The position numbers were made by a program, and so were the translations under genes. DNA of 64,000 nucleotides, taken from NCBI GenBank assembly GCA_002300355.1, contig NSGV01000001.1:3038001-3102000 (forward strand), written 5' to 3'. This document shows, one piece after another, positions 43,424-52,201 of this stretch. Position 1 is the stretch's first letter, and every line of letters starts with the position of its first letter. A model generated the notes under the pieces. It was not told the DNA's origin, did not search any database, and was given only the letters and a program-made list of their open reading frames with translations. Origin of the DNA: Streptomyces sp. TLI_235 (GTDB lineage Bacteria; Actinomycetota; Actinomycetes; Streptomycetales; Streptomycetaceae).

Positions 43424-45127
43424 TTGAAGCAGAACCGGATCCCGGTCGCGCTGGTCGCTTCCATCGCTGCCGCGTCGCTCTCCCTCACCGCCTGCTCCAG
43501 CAGCGGCAAGTCCGACGACAAGGCCGCGCCCCCGAAGGCCGACGCGCCGAAGATGACCCAGCGGGCCATCAACGAGAAGCCGCGCACCGATCTGAAGCAG
43601 GGCGGCAGCCTCAACTGGGCCATCGACCAGCTCTCCAGCCAGTGGAACCCCCTGGAGGCCGACGGCAACGAGACGTCGACCACCGACGTCGTCAAGGCCG
43701 TCATGCCGACCTTCTGGCGTTCGGACGCCGGTGGCGCCCAGACGGTGAACAAGGACTACCTGGTCGACGCCAAGTCGGAGACCAAGGACGGCAAGCAGGT
43801 CGTCACCTGGACCCTCAACCCCAAGGCCAAGTGGTCGGACGGCACCCCGATCACCTGGAAGGACATCGAGGCCAACTGGAAGTCCCAGAACGGCAGCAAC
43901 ACCGCGTTCAAGGCCACCTCGACCACCGGCTTCGACCAGATCGAGTCGATCGTCAAGGGCGCCGACGACTACCAGGCGATCGCCACCTTCAAGACCCCGT
44001 TCTCGGAGTGGCAGGCGCTGTTCAACAACGCCGCCAACGCGCCGCTCTTCCCGGCCTCGCAGATCTCCACCCCGGAGCTGTTCAACACCAGCTACGTGGA
44101 CAAGATCCCGGTCACCGCCGGCCCGTTCAAGCTGGACAAGATCGACCAGACCGCCAAGACGGTCACCGTCGTCGCCGACCCCAACTGGTGGGGCAACAAG
44201 CCGCTCCTGGACAAGATCGTCTACAAGGCGATGGACACCAACGCCATGCCGCAGGCGTTCCAGAACGGTGAGATCGACTTCTACAACAACGGCCCGGACG
44301 CGTCCGGCTTCAAGCAGATCCAGGCCACCCCGGACGGTGAGGTCCGCGAGGCCGGCGGCCCGAACTTCCGCCACTTCATGCTCAACGGCAAGAGCCCGAT
44401 GCTGACCGACCCCAAGGTCCGCCAGGCCATCTTCCAGGGCATCGACCGCGCGACCATCGGCAAGTCGGACCTGAACGGCCTCGGCTGGCCGGCCGAGCCG
44501 ATGAACAACCACTTCCTGGTGCCGAACCAGAACGGCTACAAGGACAACTCCAACGGTCTGAGCACCTTCAACCCCGAGGTTGCCAAGAAGACCCTGGACG
44601 AGGCCGGCTGGAAGCTGGACGGCGACGTCCGCAAGAAGGACGGCAAGGAGCTCGCCCTCAAGTTCGTGATCCCGGCCGGCGTGACCGTGGCCACGAACGA
44701 GGGCTCCATGCTGACCCAGATGATGAAGCAGATCGGCGTGAAGATCACCGTCTTCACCGCCCCGTCGAACGAGTTCTTCGACAAGTACATCTACAAGTAC
44801 GACTTCGACATGACCGCGTTCTCGCTGATCGGCACGCCGTTCCCGGCCAGCAGCTCGACCGCGAACTTCAAGACCGACGGTGGCGCCAACTACAGCCAGG
44901 TCGGCAGCCCGGAGCTCGACAAGGCGATGGCCGACGCGGCCGCCGCCCCGACCACCGAGGCCGCCATGGAGGCGATCAACCGCGCCGACGGTGAGGCCTG
45001 GAAGGTCGCCGGTCTGATCACGCTGTACCAGCGCCCCGCCATCTTCGGTGTGAAGAAGGCCGTGGCCAACCTCGGTGCCCCGGGTCTCTCGGACTACATC
45101 TACGAGGACATCGGCTTCACCAAGTGA
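43424..45127 (+). CDS. oppA: Oligopeptide-binding lipoprotein OppA
   Basis: 567 aa. The lipoprotein signal ends in the lipobox LTAC (Cys about 25), followed by a Ser/Asp/Lys linker and an SBP_bac_5 domain (GGSLNWAIDQLSSQWNPLEADG; WSDGTPITWKDIEANWKSQ; ITAGPFKLDKID-like; DPNWWGNKPLLDKI). It captures peptides outside the membrane for OppBCD. The start is TTG at 43424 with AGGGGA seven bases upstream; longer frames run through the intergenic spacer. It is clearly related to the LpqW-like lipoprotein at 59529-61277 (shared NNHFLVPNQNGYKDNS / GNHLLVAGQDGYRDNS) and less to the two SBPs of the tandem operons. Confidence 0.93.
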   Translation: MKQNRIPVALVASIAAASLSLTACSSSGKSDDKAAPPKADAPKMTQRAINEKPRTDLKQGGSLNWAIDQLSSQWNPLEADGNETSTTDVVKAVMPTFWRSDAGGAQTVNKDYLVDAKSETKDGKQVVTWTLNPKAKWSDGTPITWKDIEANWKSQNGSNTAFKATSTTGFDQIESIVKGADDYQAIATFKTPFSEWQALFNNAANAPLFPASQISTPELFNTSYVDKIPVTAGPFKLDKIDQTAKTVTVVADPNWWGNKPLLDKIVYKAMDTNAMPQAFQNGEIDFYNNGPDASGFKQIQATPDGEVREAGGPNFRHFMLNGKSPMLTDPKVRQAIFQGIDRATIGKSDLNGLGWPAEPMNNHFLVPNQNGYKDNSNGLSTFNPEVAKKTLDEAGWKLDGDVRKKDGKELALKFVIPAGVTVATNEGSMLTQMMKQIGVKITVFTAPSNEFFDKYIYKYDFDMTAFSLIGTPFPASSSTANFKTDGGANYSQVGSPELDKAMADAAAAPTTEAAMEAINRADGEAWKVAGLITLYQRPAIFGVKKAVANLGAPGLSDYIYEDIGFTK

Positions 45128-45159
45128 TGACGCGCCGGTCGCACTGACCGGCCACACCC

Positions 45160-45191
45160 CCGTGGGCGGGCACTCCGGTGCCCGCCCACGG
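45160..45191. terminator. Terminator between the opp operon and the convergent tandem operons
   Basis: A perfect 14-bp stem (45160-45173 with 45178-45191) with a 4-nt loop, between converging stops at 45127 and 45208. Confidence 0.85.
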
Positions 45192-45207
45192 TCGTTCCCG
45201 CCCGCCG

Positions 45208-46287
45208 CTACCCGGTCTCGCGCTCCGAGGCGAAGTGGCACGCGGACTCGTGCGCGGCGTGGCCCTCCAGCCAGGGGCGGACGGTGAGCAGCGGGATCTC
45301 CACCGCGCACTTCTCCTGGGCCTTCCAGCAGCGGGTGCGGAAGCGGCAACCGGACGGCGGGTTGGCGGGCGAGGGCACGTCGCCGGTCAGCACGATCCGG
45401 TCGCGGTCCTCGCGGGCGGCCGGGTCCGGCACCGGCACCGCGGAGAGCAGCGCCTGGGTGTACGGGTGGGTGGCGTGCTCGTAGATCTGCTCGTCCGAGC
45501 CGATCTCGACCATCTTGCCGAGGTACATCACGCCGACCCGGTCGGAGATGTGCCGGACGATGGACAGGTCGTGCGCGATGAACATGTACGACAGGTTGAA
45601 GTCGTTCTGGAGCTGTTCCAGCAGGTTGATCACCTGGGCCTGGACGGAGACGTCGAGCGCGGAGACCGGCTCGTCGCAGATGATCACCTCGGGCTTGAGC
45701 GCGAGGCCGCGGGCGATGCCGATGCGCTGGCGCTGGCCGCCGGAGAACTGGTGCGGGTACCGGTTGATGTACTCCGGGTTCAGGCCGACCACGTCCAGCA
45801 GGTCCTCCACCGCCTTGCGGCGGTCGCCCTTCGGCGCGACCTCCGGGTGGATCTCGAAGGGCTCGCCGATGATGTCGCCGACCGTCATCCGCGGGTTCAG
45901 CGAGGTGTACGGGTCCTGGAACACCATCTGGATGTTGCGGCGGACGTGGTGGAGCGCGGTGCCCTTGAGGTGGGAGATCTCCTCGCCCTTGAACCGGACG
46001 GAGCCGCTGGTGGCGGGTTCCAGGTTCATCAGCACCTTGGCGAGGGTCGACTTGCCGCAGCCGGACTCGCCGACGATGCCCAGGGTCTCGCCCTGCATCA
46101 GGTCGAAGGAGATGCCGTCGACGGCCTTCACCGCGCCGACCTGCTTCTTGACGATGATGCCCCGGGTCAGCGGGAAGTACTTGACCAGGTCCCTGACCTG
46201 CAGGATCGGCTCACCGCGGGGCACCTCCCGGGCGAAGGCGGCGTCCTCGGGCACGGCGTCCACCGTTCCCGCCCCGTCAGACGTCAT
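45208..46287 (-). CDS. Dipeptide/oligopeptide ABC transporter ATPase (DppF-like), operon A
   Basis: 359 aa. Walker A GESGCGKST, signature FSGGQRQRIGIA, Walker B VIICDEPVSALD and switch His in FIAHDLSIVRHI. The C-terminal oligopeptide-type extension with cysteines (GCRFRTRCWKAQEKC...SACHF) follows. It powers import with the DppD-like partner encoded directly upstream; the two genes overlap by 11 bases. Last gene of operon A. Long stretches of its DNA are identical to the paralogue at 51179-52201, notably 45617-45806. The ATG at 46287 starts a 28-residue extension before the usual beginning of the family. Confidence 0.94.
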   Translation of the reverse strand: MTSDGAGTVDAVPEDAAFAREVPRGEPILQVRDLVKYFPLTRGIIVKKQVGAVKAVDGISFDLMQGETLGIVGESGCGKSTLAKVLMNLEPATSGSVRFKGEEISHLKGTALHHVRRNIQMVFQDPYTSLNPRMTVGDIIGEPFEIHPEVAPKGDRRKAVEDLLDVVGLNPEYINRYPHQFSGGQRQRIGIARGLALKPEVIICDEPVSALDVSVQAQVINLLEQLQNDFNLSYMFIAHDLSIVRHISDRVGVMYLGKMVEIGSDEQIYEHATHPYTQALLSAVPVPDPAAREDRDRIVLTGDVPSPANPPSGCRFRTRCWKAQEKCAVEIPLLTVRPWLEGHAAHESACHFASERETG

Positions 46288-47353
46288 GGAGGGTCTCCTT
46301 CCAGAAGAAGCATGCGCTGCCCCGCCCGGCGAGGTGCGCGCCGTCGTCGTCGGTGACGTCGAACAGCTCGGGCTCCTCCCGGCGGCAGATGTCCTGGGCC
46401 CGCGGGCAGCGCGGGTTGAACGCGCAGCCGGCGGGGATCCGCAGCAGGTTGGGCGGCAGGCCCTTGATGGCGTAGAGCTCCTGGCCCTTCTGGTCCAGGC
46501 GCGGGATGGAGTCGAGCAGGCCGCGGCTGTAGGGGTGGGCGGGGCTCTTGTAGAGCTGGTCGACGGGGGCGGTCTCGACGATCCGGCCGGCGTACATGAC
46601 GGCGATCTTGTCGGCCACGTCGGCGACCACGCCGAGGTCGTGGGTGATCAGGATCAGGCCCATGTTGTACTCGGCCTGGAGCTCCGCCAGCAGGTCCATC
46701 ACCTGGGCCTGGACGGTGACGTCCAGGGCGGTGGTGGGCTCGTCCGCGATGATCAGATCGGGTTCCAGAGCCAGCGCCATGGCGATCATGATGCGCTGGC
46801 GCATGCCGCCGGAGAACTGGTGCGGGTAGTCGTCGACGCGTTCCTTGGCGGCCGGGATGCGCACGCGCTCCATCAGCTCGACGGCCTTGGCCCTGGCCTC
46901 CTTGCGGGAGGAGCCGCGGTGCACGCGGTACATCTCGCCGAGCTGGGTGCCGACGCTGTGGACGGGGTTCAGGGCGGACAGCGCGTCCTGGAAGATCATC
47001 GCCATCTGCTCGCCGCGGATCTTCCGGCGCTCCTCGGCGCCGAGCTTGAGCAGGTCGCGGCCCTTGAAGACGATCTCACCGCCGGTGACGAAGCCGGGCG
47101 GGCTGTCCAGGATGCCCATGATCGCCTGGGCGGTGACGGACTTGCCGGAGCCGGACTCGCCCAGGACGGCGAGGGTCTCGCCGGCGGCGACGGAGTAGTC
47201 CACCCCGTTCACCGCCTTGGCGACGCCGTCCCGGGTGCGGAACTCGACCTGCAGGCCGCGCACGTCGAGCAGTTCGTCGCCGGGCGCACCGCCGCTGGAC
47301 GCGCGGGAGTCGATCAGGATGGCGCCGTCGTCGTCGCTGTTGCCGCTGTTCAT
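46277..47353 (-). CDS. Dipeptide/oligopeptide ABC transporter ATPase (DppD-like), operon A
   Basis: 358 aa. Walker A GESGSGKSV, signature FSGGMRQRIMIA, Walker B LIIADEPTTALD, and LITHDLGVVADVADKIAVMYAGRIVE. The C-terminal Cys motif reads GCAFNPRCPRAQDIC...SACFF. Pairs with the DppF-like ATPase. The first 28 residues (SDDDGAILIDSRASSGG) are non-conserved. ATG at 47353 lies 18 bases after the permease stop. A 195-bp block, 46562-46756, is identical to the paralogue in operon B. Confidence 0.94.
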   Translation of the reverse strand: MNSGNSDDDGAILIDSRASSGGAPGDELLDVRGLQVEFRTRDGVAKAVNGVDYSVAAGETLAVLGESGSGKSVTAQAIMGILDSPPGFVTGGEIVFKGRDLLKLGAEERRKIRGEQMAMIFQDALSALNPVHSVGTQLGEMYRVHRGSSRKEARAKAVELMERVRIPAAKERVDDYPHQFSGGMRQRIMIAMALALEPDLIIADEPTTALDVTVQAQVMDLLAELQAEYNMGLILITHDLGVVADVADKIAVMYAGRIVETAPVDQLYKSPAHPYSRGLLDSIPRLDQKGQELYAIKGLPPNLLRIPAGCAFNPRCPRAQDICRREEPELFDVTDDDGAHLAGRGSACFFWKETLHDV

Positions 47354-47371
47354 GGTTGGTGGAGGCCCCTC

Positions 47372-48400
47372 TCAGCGCAGCTTCGGGTCGAGTGCGTCGC
47401 GGACGGCGTCGCCGAGCATGATGAACGCGAGGACGGTGATGCTCAGCGCCCCGGCCGGGTAGAGCAGCATGTGCGGCGCGTTGCGGAAGGTCGCCGAGGC
47501 CGAGGAGATGTCGATGCCCCAGGAGACGGTGGGCGGTTTGAGGCCGACGCCGAGGAAGCTCAGGGTGGCCTCCAGGGCGATGTAGGTGCCGAGCGCGATG
47601 GTGGCCACGACGATGATCGGGGCGACCGCGTTGGGCAGGATGTGCCGGAGCATCAGCCGGGAGTTGTTCGCGCCGAGTGCCCTGGCCGCGGTGACGTAGT
47701 CCTGCTGTTTGGCGGTGATCACGGCGCCTCGGCCGATGCGGGCGATCTGCGGCCAGCCCAGCACCACGATGAAGGCGACGACGATCCAGATCGACCGGCT
47801 GGGGATGACCGACAGGAAGACCAGGCCGCCGAGCAGGATCGGGATGCCGAAGAAGATGTCCGCGACCCGGGAGATGACCGAGTCGGACCAGCCGCCGAGG
47901 AAGCCGGCCAGGCCGCCGAGCGTGGTGCCGACCAGGGCGGCGCCCACGGTCGCGCAGACGCCGACCGTGATGGAGGCGCGGGCGCCGTAGACCGTGCGGG
48001 CGTAGACGTCGCAGCCCTGCCCGTCGAAGCCGAAGGGGTGGCCGGACTCGGCGCCCTGCTCTGCCTTCGAGAGGTCGCACTTCAGCGGGTCGGTGGAGGT
48101 GAACAGCCCGGGCCAGATCGCCATCACGACCAGGAAGATGATGAGCAGTCCGGAGATGATGAAGATCGGGTTGCGGCGCAGGTCCCGCCAGGCGTCCTGC
48201 CACAGGCTGCGCGGCTTGACGCGGTCGTCGGCGGCGGCGATCTCCGGTTCGTCGGCGAGTCGCTCGTTCTTGATTAAAGTCTGCGCTTCCATGGTGCCGA
48301 GGTCGAAGGTGCGGCTCTCGACGGCGCTCTGGATCTCCTCTTCCTCGGTGCCGGCGTCCGCGAGCGGGTCCGCCTTGTTGTACTTCTCCTGGTCAGGCAT
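47372..48400 (-). CDS. Peptide ABC transporter permease (DppC-like), operon A
   Basis: 342 aa. Helix 1 (PIFIISGLLIIFLVVMAIWPGLF) is preceded by a cytoplasmic N-terminus of about 80 residues, longer than in the operon B paralogue. The periplasmic GFDGQGCDVYARTVYGARASI motif and the ATPase-docking AARALGANNSRLMLRHILPNAVAPI are present, as is the ending FIMLGDAVRDALDPKLR. GHPFGFDGQGCD carries a Cys unusual for this motif. Overlaps the DppB-like gene by eight bases. Confidence 0.93.
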   Translation of the reverse strand: MPDQEKYNKADPLADAGTEEEEIQSAVESRTFDLGTMEAQTLIKNERLADEPEIAAADDRVKPRSLWQDAWRDLRRNPIFIISGLLIIFLVVMAIWPGLFTSTDPLKCDLSKAEQGAESGHPFGFDGQGCDVYARTVYGARASITVGVCATVGAALVGTTLGGLAGFLGGWSDSVISRVADIFFGIPILLGGLVFLSVIPSRSIWIVVAFIVVLGWPQIARIGRGAVITAKQQDYVTAARALGANNSRLMLRHILPNAVAPIIVVATIALGTYIALEATLSFLGVGLKPPTVSWGIDISSASATFRNAPHMLLYPAGALSITVLAFIMLGDAVRDALDPKLR

Positions 48401-49316
48401 AACGGATCCTCGGGTCCAGGACCGCGTAGAGCAGGTCGACGAGCAGGTTGGCCGCCAGGTAGATGATGATCAGGATGGTCACGAAGCCGACGACCGTGGC
48501 CGTGTTCTGGCGGACGATGCCCTGGTAGAGGTAGTAGCCCACGCCATGGATGTTGAAGATCCGCTCGGTGACCAGCGCGCCGCCCATGAGCGCGCCGAGG
48601 TCGGCGCCGAGGAAGGTGACGACCGGGATGAGCGAGTTCCGCAGCAGGTGGTTGAGCACGACCCGGCGGCGGGGCAGACCCTTTGCCACCGCGGTGCGCA
48701 CGAAGTCGGCCCGGGAGTTCTCGGCGACGGTGGTTCGGGTGAGGCGGGCGACGTAGGCGAGCGAGACGGAGGCGAGCACGATGCCCGGCAGCAGCAGCGA
48801 TTCGAGGCTGAGGTCCTCGCCGGCCGTGGCGGGCAGGATGCCCCACTGCACGCCGACCAGGTACTGGAGCACGTAGCCGGTGACGAAGGTGGGGATGGAG
48901 ATGACGATCAGGGTGAAGATCAGCACCGAGTTGTCCGACCAGCCACCGCGGCGCAGGCCGCTGATGAGGCCGAAGCCGACGCCGAAGATCACCTCGATGG
49001 TGAACGCCACCGCGGTCAGCTTGATCGTCGCCGGGTAGGCGGTGGCGAGCAGCGAGGTGACCGACTGGCCGTTGAACGTGGTGCCGAAGTCCCAGCGGAA
49101 CAGGTTGCCCATGTAGATCAGGTACTGGAGCCACAGCGGCTCGTCGAGGTTGTACTGCTCGCGGATCTGCTGGGCGACGACCGGGTCGGGGGCCCGGTCG
49201 CCGAACAGCGCGTTCACCGGGTCGCCGAGCGCGTGGACCATCACGAAGATGAGGAAGGTGCTCCCGAGGAACACCGGGATCATCTGGAGCAGGCGTCGGA
49301 TGACGTAGCGTCCCAT
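48393..49316 (-). CDS. Peptide ABC transporter permease (DppB-like), operon A
   Basis: 307 aa. MGRYVIRRLLQMIPVFLGSTFLIF begins the canonical DppB first helix. FVRTAVAKGLPRRRVVLNHLLRNSLIPVVTFLG is the ATPase-docking loop, and LVTERIFNIHGVGYYLYQGIVRQN the conserved C-terminal segment. The ATG at 49316 has a CTGGAGG-type site close upstream. It follows the binding-protein gene after 66 bases that hold a strong hairpin, so its translation may be lower than that of the binding protein. Confidence 0.93.
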   Translation of the reverse strand: MGRYVIRRLLQMIPVFLGSTFLIFVMVHALGDPVNALFGDRAPDPVVAQQIREQYNLDEPLWLQYLIYMGNLFRWDFGTTFNGQSVTSLLATAYPATIKLTAVAFTIEVIFGVGFGLISGLRRGGWSDNSVLIFTLIVISIPTFVTGYVLQYLVGVQWGILPATAGEDLSLESLLLPGIVLASVSLAYVARLTRTTVAENSRADFVRTAVAKGLPRRRVVLNHLLRNSLIPVVTFLGADLGALMGGALVTERIFNIHGVGYYLYQGIVRQNTATVVGFVTILIIIYLAANLLVDLLYAVLDPRIRYA

Positions 49317-49330
49317 GCGAACCTCCAGGG

Positions 49331-49374
49331 GGCCGCCGGAAGGGCGGCACCGGGGCCCGGTGGCCCCGGCGGCC
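49331..49374 (-). promoter_or_regulatory. Intra-operon hairpin after the binding-protein gene, operon A
   Basis: A 9-bp outer stem (49331-49339 with 49366-49374) encloses a second inverted repeat (CACCGG/CCGGTG, 49348-49353 with 49357-49362). It fills the 66-bp gap between lipoprotein and permease genes. Such hairpins raise the ratio of binding protein to membrane parts by stopping transcription or blocking RNA decay. Operon B has one in the same place. Confidence 0.5.
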
Positions 49375-49382
49375 GCTGCCGA

Positions 49383-51026
49383 CTACTTGACGGTGATCTG
49401 GTCGTAGACCGGGACGCTGAACGGGTCGAGCAGGACGTTGTCGACGCGGGAGGACCAGCCGACGGTGCCGTTCTGGTACCAGAGCGGGATCGTGGGCAGG
49501 TCGGTGGCGAGCAGCTTCTCGCCGTCCTGGAACTGGCCGACCGCGGCGGACTTGTCCGGGTTGGCGTTGGCCTGGTTCACCAGGGAGTCGAACTGCGGGT
49601 TGCTGTAGCCGGAGTCGTTCGACGAGGCGCCGGTGGTGTAGACGGGCTGCAGGAAGTTCTGGATCAGCGGGTAGTCCATCTGCCAGCCGGTGCGGAACGG
49701 GCCGGTCATCTTCTTGCTGCTGACCTGGTTGCGGAAGTCGGCGAAGGTGCCGACCGGGTTGCCGACGCAGGCGCTGGTGTTGCCGAGGGCGTTGTTGATG
49801 CTGTTGCAGACGGCGTCGACCCACTCCTTGTGCGGGCCGTCGGCGTTGTAGGAGATGGTGAGCTGGCCGCCGGGGATGCCGCCGCCCTCCTGGACGAGCT
49901 GCTTGGCCATGGTCGGGTTGTAGGTGCAGGCCTGGCCGCAGATGCCTTCCTTGAAGCCGCCCGCGGCGCCGAGCACCGGCGAGGTCCAGTCGCTGGCGGG
50001 GGTGCGGGTGTTGTTGAAGACAACCTTGGTGATGGTGGGCCGGTCGATCGCCATGGCGAGGCCGAGGCGGACCTTCTGGGCACCGGGGGTGTTCCACTGC
50101 GGCTGGTAAAGCGGGAACCCGATCGTCTGGATGATGCCGGCCGGGGTGCTGAGGAAGCGCCCGTTGAGGTCGGTCTCGACGGTCTTCAGGGCACTGTTGG
50201 GCAGGCCGTTGTCGACGTCGAGGTTGCCGGCCTGGAGGTCGGCGTAGGCGGCGTTGGTGTCGGTGTAGACCTTGAGGTCGATGCCGCCGTTCTTCGGCTT
50301 GTCCGCGCCGGTGTAGCCGGTGAACGGCCGGAGCTCCATCTTCGCGCTCTTGGTCCACGAGCTGACCTCGTACGGGCCGTTGCCGATCGGCTTGTTGAGG
50401 TAGGCCGCGTGGTCGGAGAAGAAGGCCGCCGGGAGCGGGACGAACGCCGAGTAGCCGAGGGTGGCGGGCCAGGTGGAGAACTTCTGGGTGAGCGCCACGG
50501 TGAAGGTGTTGTCGTCGACGACCTTGAGGCCGGACAGGGTCTGGGCGGTCGGGTTGCCGGAGGTCGGCGCGACCTGGTCGTAGCCCTGGATGTACGAGAA
50601 GAAGCTGCTGTTCAGCTGCTTGTTCGTGGAGAGGGCGCCGTAGTTCCAGGCGTCCACGTAGGACTTGGCGGTCACCGTGGTGCCGTCGCTGAACTTCCAG
50701 CCGGGCTTGATCTTGACGGTCCAGTTCTGCTGGTCGTCCGAGGTGATCGACTCGGCGTTGGCGTTGCTCGGCTCGCTGGTCTTCGGGTCGTACTGGACCA
50801 GGCCCGTGAAGATCATGTCGATCACGGCGCCGCCGTTGACTTCGTTGGTGTTCGCGGGCTCGAGCGGGTTCTGCGGGTCGCCCCACCAGGCGGTCACGAT
50901 GCCGCCGGTGCCTCCGCTGGCGCCGCTGCCTCCGCCTCCGCCCCCACTGCTGCCGCAGCCGGTGGCCACCAGGACCACGCTCGTCGCGACGACCACGGCC
51001 CAGCGCACTCTGGTCGCTGCAGGCAT
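49383..51026 (-). CDS. Peptide-binding lipoprotein (SBP_bac_5), operon A
   Basis: 547 aa. The lipobox VATGC (Cys about 23) follows a short helix; a Gly/Ser linker (SSGGGGGGSGASGG) leads into the binding domain (GWKFSDGTTVTAKSYVDAWNYGA; SGLKVVDDNTFTVALT; VRLGLAMAIDRPTITKVVFN; FRTGWQMDYPLIQNFLQPVYTT). Four cysteines lie outside the lipobox: ICGQAC, DAVCNSI and SACVG, in positions shared with the operon B protein, probably as disulfides. First gene of operon A; ATG at 51026 with AGGAGGAAG. By position this is in the streptomycete bldK region, whose BldKB imports a developmental peptide; orthology is untested. Confidence 0.92.
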   Translation of the reverse strand: MPAATRVRWAVVVATSVVLVATGCGSSGGGGGGSGASGGTGGIVTAWWGDPQNPLEPANTNEVNGGAVIDMIFTGLVQYDPKTSEPSNANAESITSDDQQNWTVKIKPGWKFSDGTTVTAKSYVDAWNYGALSTNKQLNSSFFSYIQGYDQVAPTSGNPTAQTLSGLKVVDDNTFTVALTQKFSTWPATLGYSAFVPLPAAFFSDHAAYLNKPIGNGPYEVSSWTKSAKMELRPFTGYTGADKPKNGGIDLKVYTDTNAAYADLQAGNLDVDNGLPNSALKTVETDLNGRFLSTPAGIIQTIGFPLYQPQWNTPGAQKVRLGLAMAIDRPTITKVVFNNTRTPASDWTSPVLGAAGGFKEGICGQACTYNPTMAKQLVQEGGGIPGGQLTISYNADGPHKEWVDAVCNSINNALGNTSACVGNPVGTFADFRNQVSSKKMTGPFRTGWQMDYPLIQNFLQPVYTTGASSNDSGYSNPQFDSLVNQANANPDKSAAVGQFQDGEKLLATDLPTIPLWYQNGTVGWSSRVDNVLLDPFSVPVYDQITVK

Positions 51027-51116
51027 GAGGCTTCCTCCTCTGGGTGTATGACGCATCACACCCCATCGAAGGATCGGGTCACCGGCGGCGCGAGTTGAAT
51101 ACGGCCGGATGGGTGC

Positions 51117-51157
51117 CGAACGCGCCGCAGGCCCGTGGCGCGTTCGCACCACGGGCC
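51117..51157 (-). terminator. Overlapping alternative hairpins between the two tandem operons
   Basis: Read on the minus strand, GGCCCGTGG..CCACGGGCC (51157-51149 with 51138-51130) gives a 9-bp stem extendable to 12. The middle part CGAACGCGCC can instead pair with GGCGCGTTCG downstream (51146-51137 with 51126-51117, 10 bp). Only one can form at a time. Probably the terminator of operon B, with possible read-through into operon A. Confidence 0.55.
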
Positions 51158-51178
51158 CGCGAAGGGTCGCCCGGACGG

Positions 51179-52201
51179 TCAGGAGGCCGCGGCGGCCACC
51201 TCGCGCACGGCGGCGAAGTGGCAGGCCGAGGCGTGCTTGGCCGGGCCCTCGCCGATCTCCGGGACGGCGAGCAGCGGCAGCTCGGTGCTGCAGCGCTCCT
51301 CGGCCTTCCAGCAGCGGGTGCGGAAGCGGCAGCCGGACGGCGGGTTCGCCGGCGAGGGGATGTCACCGGAGAGGATGATCCGCTCGCGGCCCTCCCGGCC
51401 CGTCGGGTCGGGCACCGGCACCGCGGAGAGCAGCGCCTGGGTGTACGGGTGGGTGGCGTGCTCGTAGATCTCCTCGTCCGAGCCGATCTCGACCATCTTG
51501 CCGAGGTACATCACGCCGACCCGGTCGGAGATGTGCCGGACGATGGACAGGTCGTGGGCGATGAACATGTAGGAGAGCTCGAAGTCCTTCTGGAGCTGCT
51601 CCAGCAGGTTGATCACCTGGGCCTGGACGGAGACGTCGAGCGCGGAGACCGGCTCGTCGCAGATGATCACCTCGGGCTTGAGCGCGAGGCCGCGGGCGAT
51701 GCCGATGCGCTGGCGCTGGCCGCCGGAGAACTGGTGCGGGTACCGGTTGATGTACTCCGGGTTCAGGCCGACCACGTCCAGCAGGTCCTGCACCGCCTTG
51801 CGGCGGTCGCCCTTCGGCGCGACCTCGGGGTGGATCTCGAAGGGCTCGCCGATGATGTCGCCGACCGTCATCCGCGGGTTCAGCGAGGTGTACGGGTCCT
51901 GGAACACCATCTGGATGTTACGGCGGACCGCCTTGAGGGCGGCGCCGGACAGCTTGGAGATGTCCTCGCCCTTGTACAGCACCTGGCCGGAGGTGGCCCG
52001 CTCCAGGTTCATCAGCACCTTGGCGAGGGTCGACTTGCCGCAGCCGGACTCGCCGACGATGCCCAGGGTCTCGCCCTTGCGCAGGGCGAAGGAGATGCCG
52101 TCGACGGCCTTGACCGCACCGACCTGCTTCTTGAAGAGGATGCCCTGGTTGAGCGGGTAGTGCTTGACCAGGTCCCTGACCTCCAGGATGGGCTCAGCCA
52201 T
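51179..52201 (-). CDS. Dipeptide/oligopeptide ABC transporter ATPase (DppF-like), operon B
   Basis: 340 aa. Same motif set as its operon A paralogue: GESGCGKST, FSGGQRQRIGIARGLALKPEVIICDEPVSALD, FIAHDLSIVRHISDRVGVMYLGKMVEIGSDEEIYEHATHPYTQALLSAVPVPDP, and C-terminal GCRFRTRCWKAEERC...SACHF. It lacks the 20-residue N-terminal extension of that paralogue. Bases 51600-51789 are identical to 45617-45806. Last gene of operon B; overlaps the DppD-like gene by eight bases. Confidence 0.94.
   Translation of the reverse strand: MAEPILEVRDLVKHYPLNQGILFKKQVGAVKAVDGISFALRKGETLGIVGESGCGKSTLAKVLMNLERATSGQVLYKGEDISKLSGAALKAVRRNIQMVFQDPYTSLNPRMTVGDIIGEPFEIHPEVAPKGDRRKAVQDLLDVVGLNPEYINRYPHQFSGGQRQRIGIARGLALKPEVIICDEPVSALDVSVQAQVINLLEQLQKDFELSYMFIAHDLSIVRHISDRVGVMYLGKMVEIGSDEEIYEHATHPYTQALLSAVPVPDPTGREGRERIILSGDIPSPANPPSGCRFRTRCWKAEERCSTELPLLAVPEIGEGPAKHASACHFAAVREVAAAAS

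Noticed and set aside
48093..51098. A 1,001-codon open frame on the plus strand
   Set aside because: It lies antisense to the operon A permease and lipoprotein genes, and its product is a low-complexity mix of Val, Asp, Gly and Arg with no domain.
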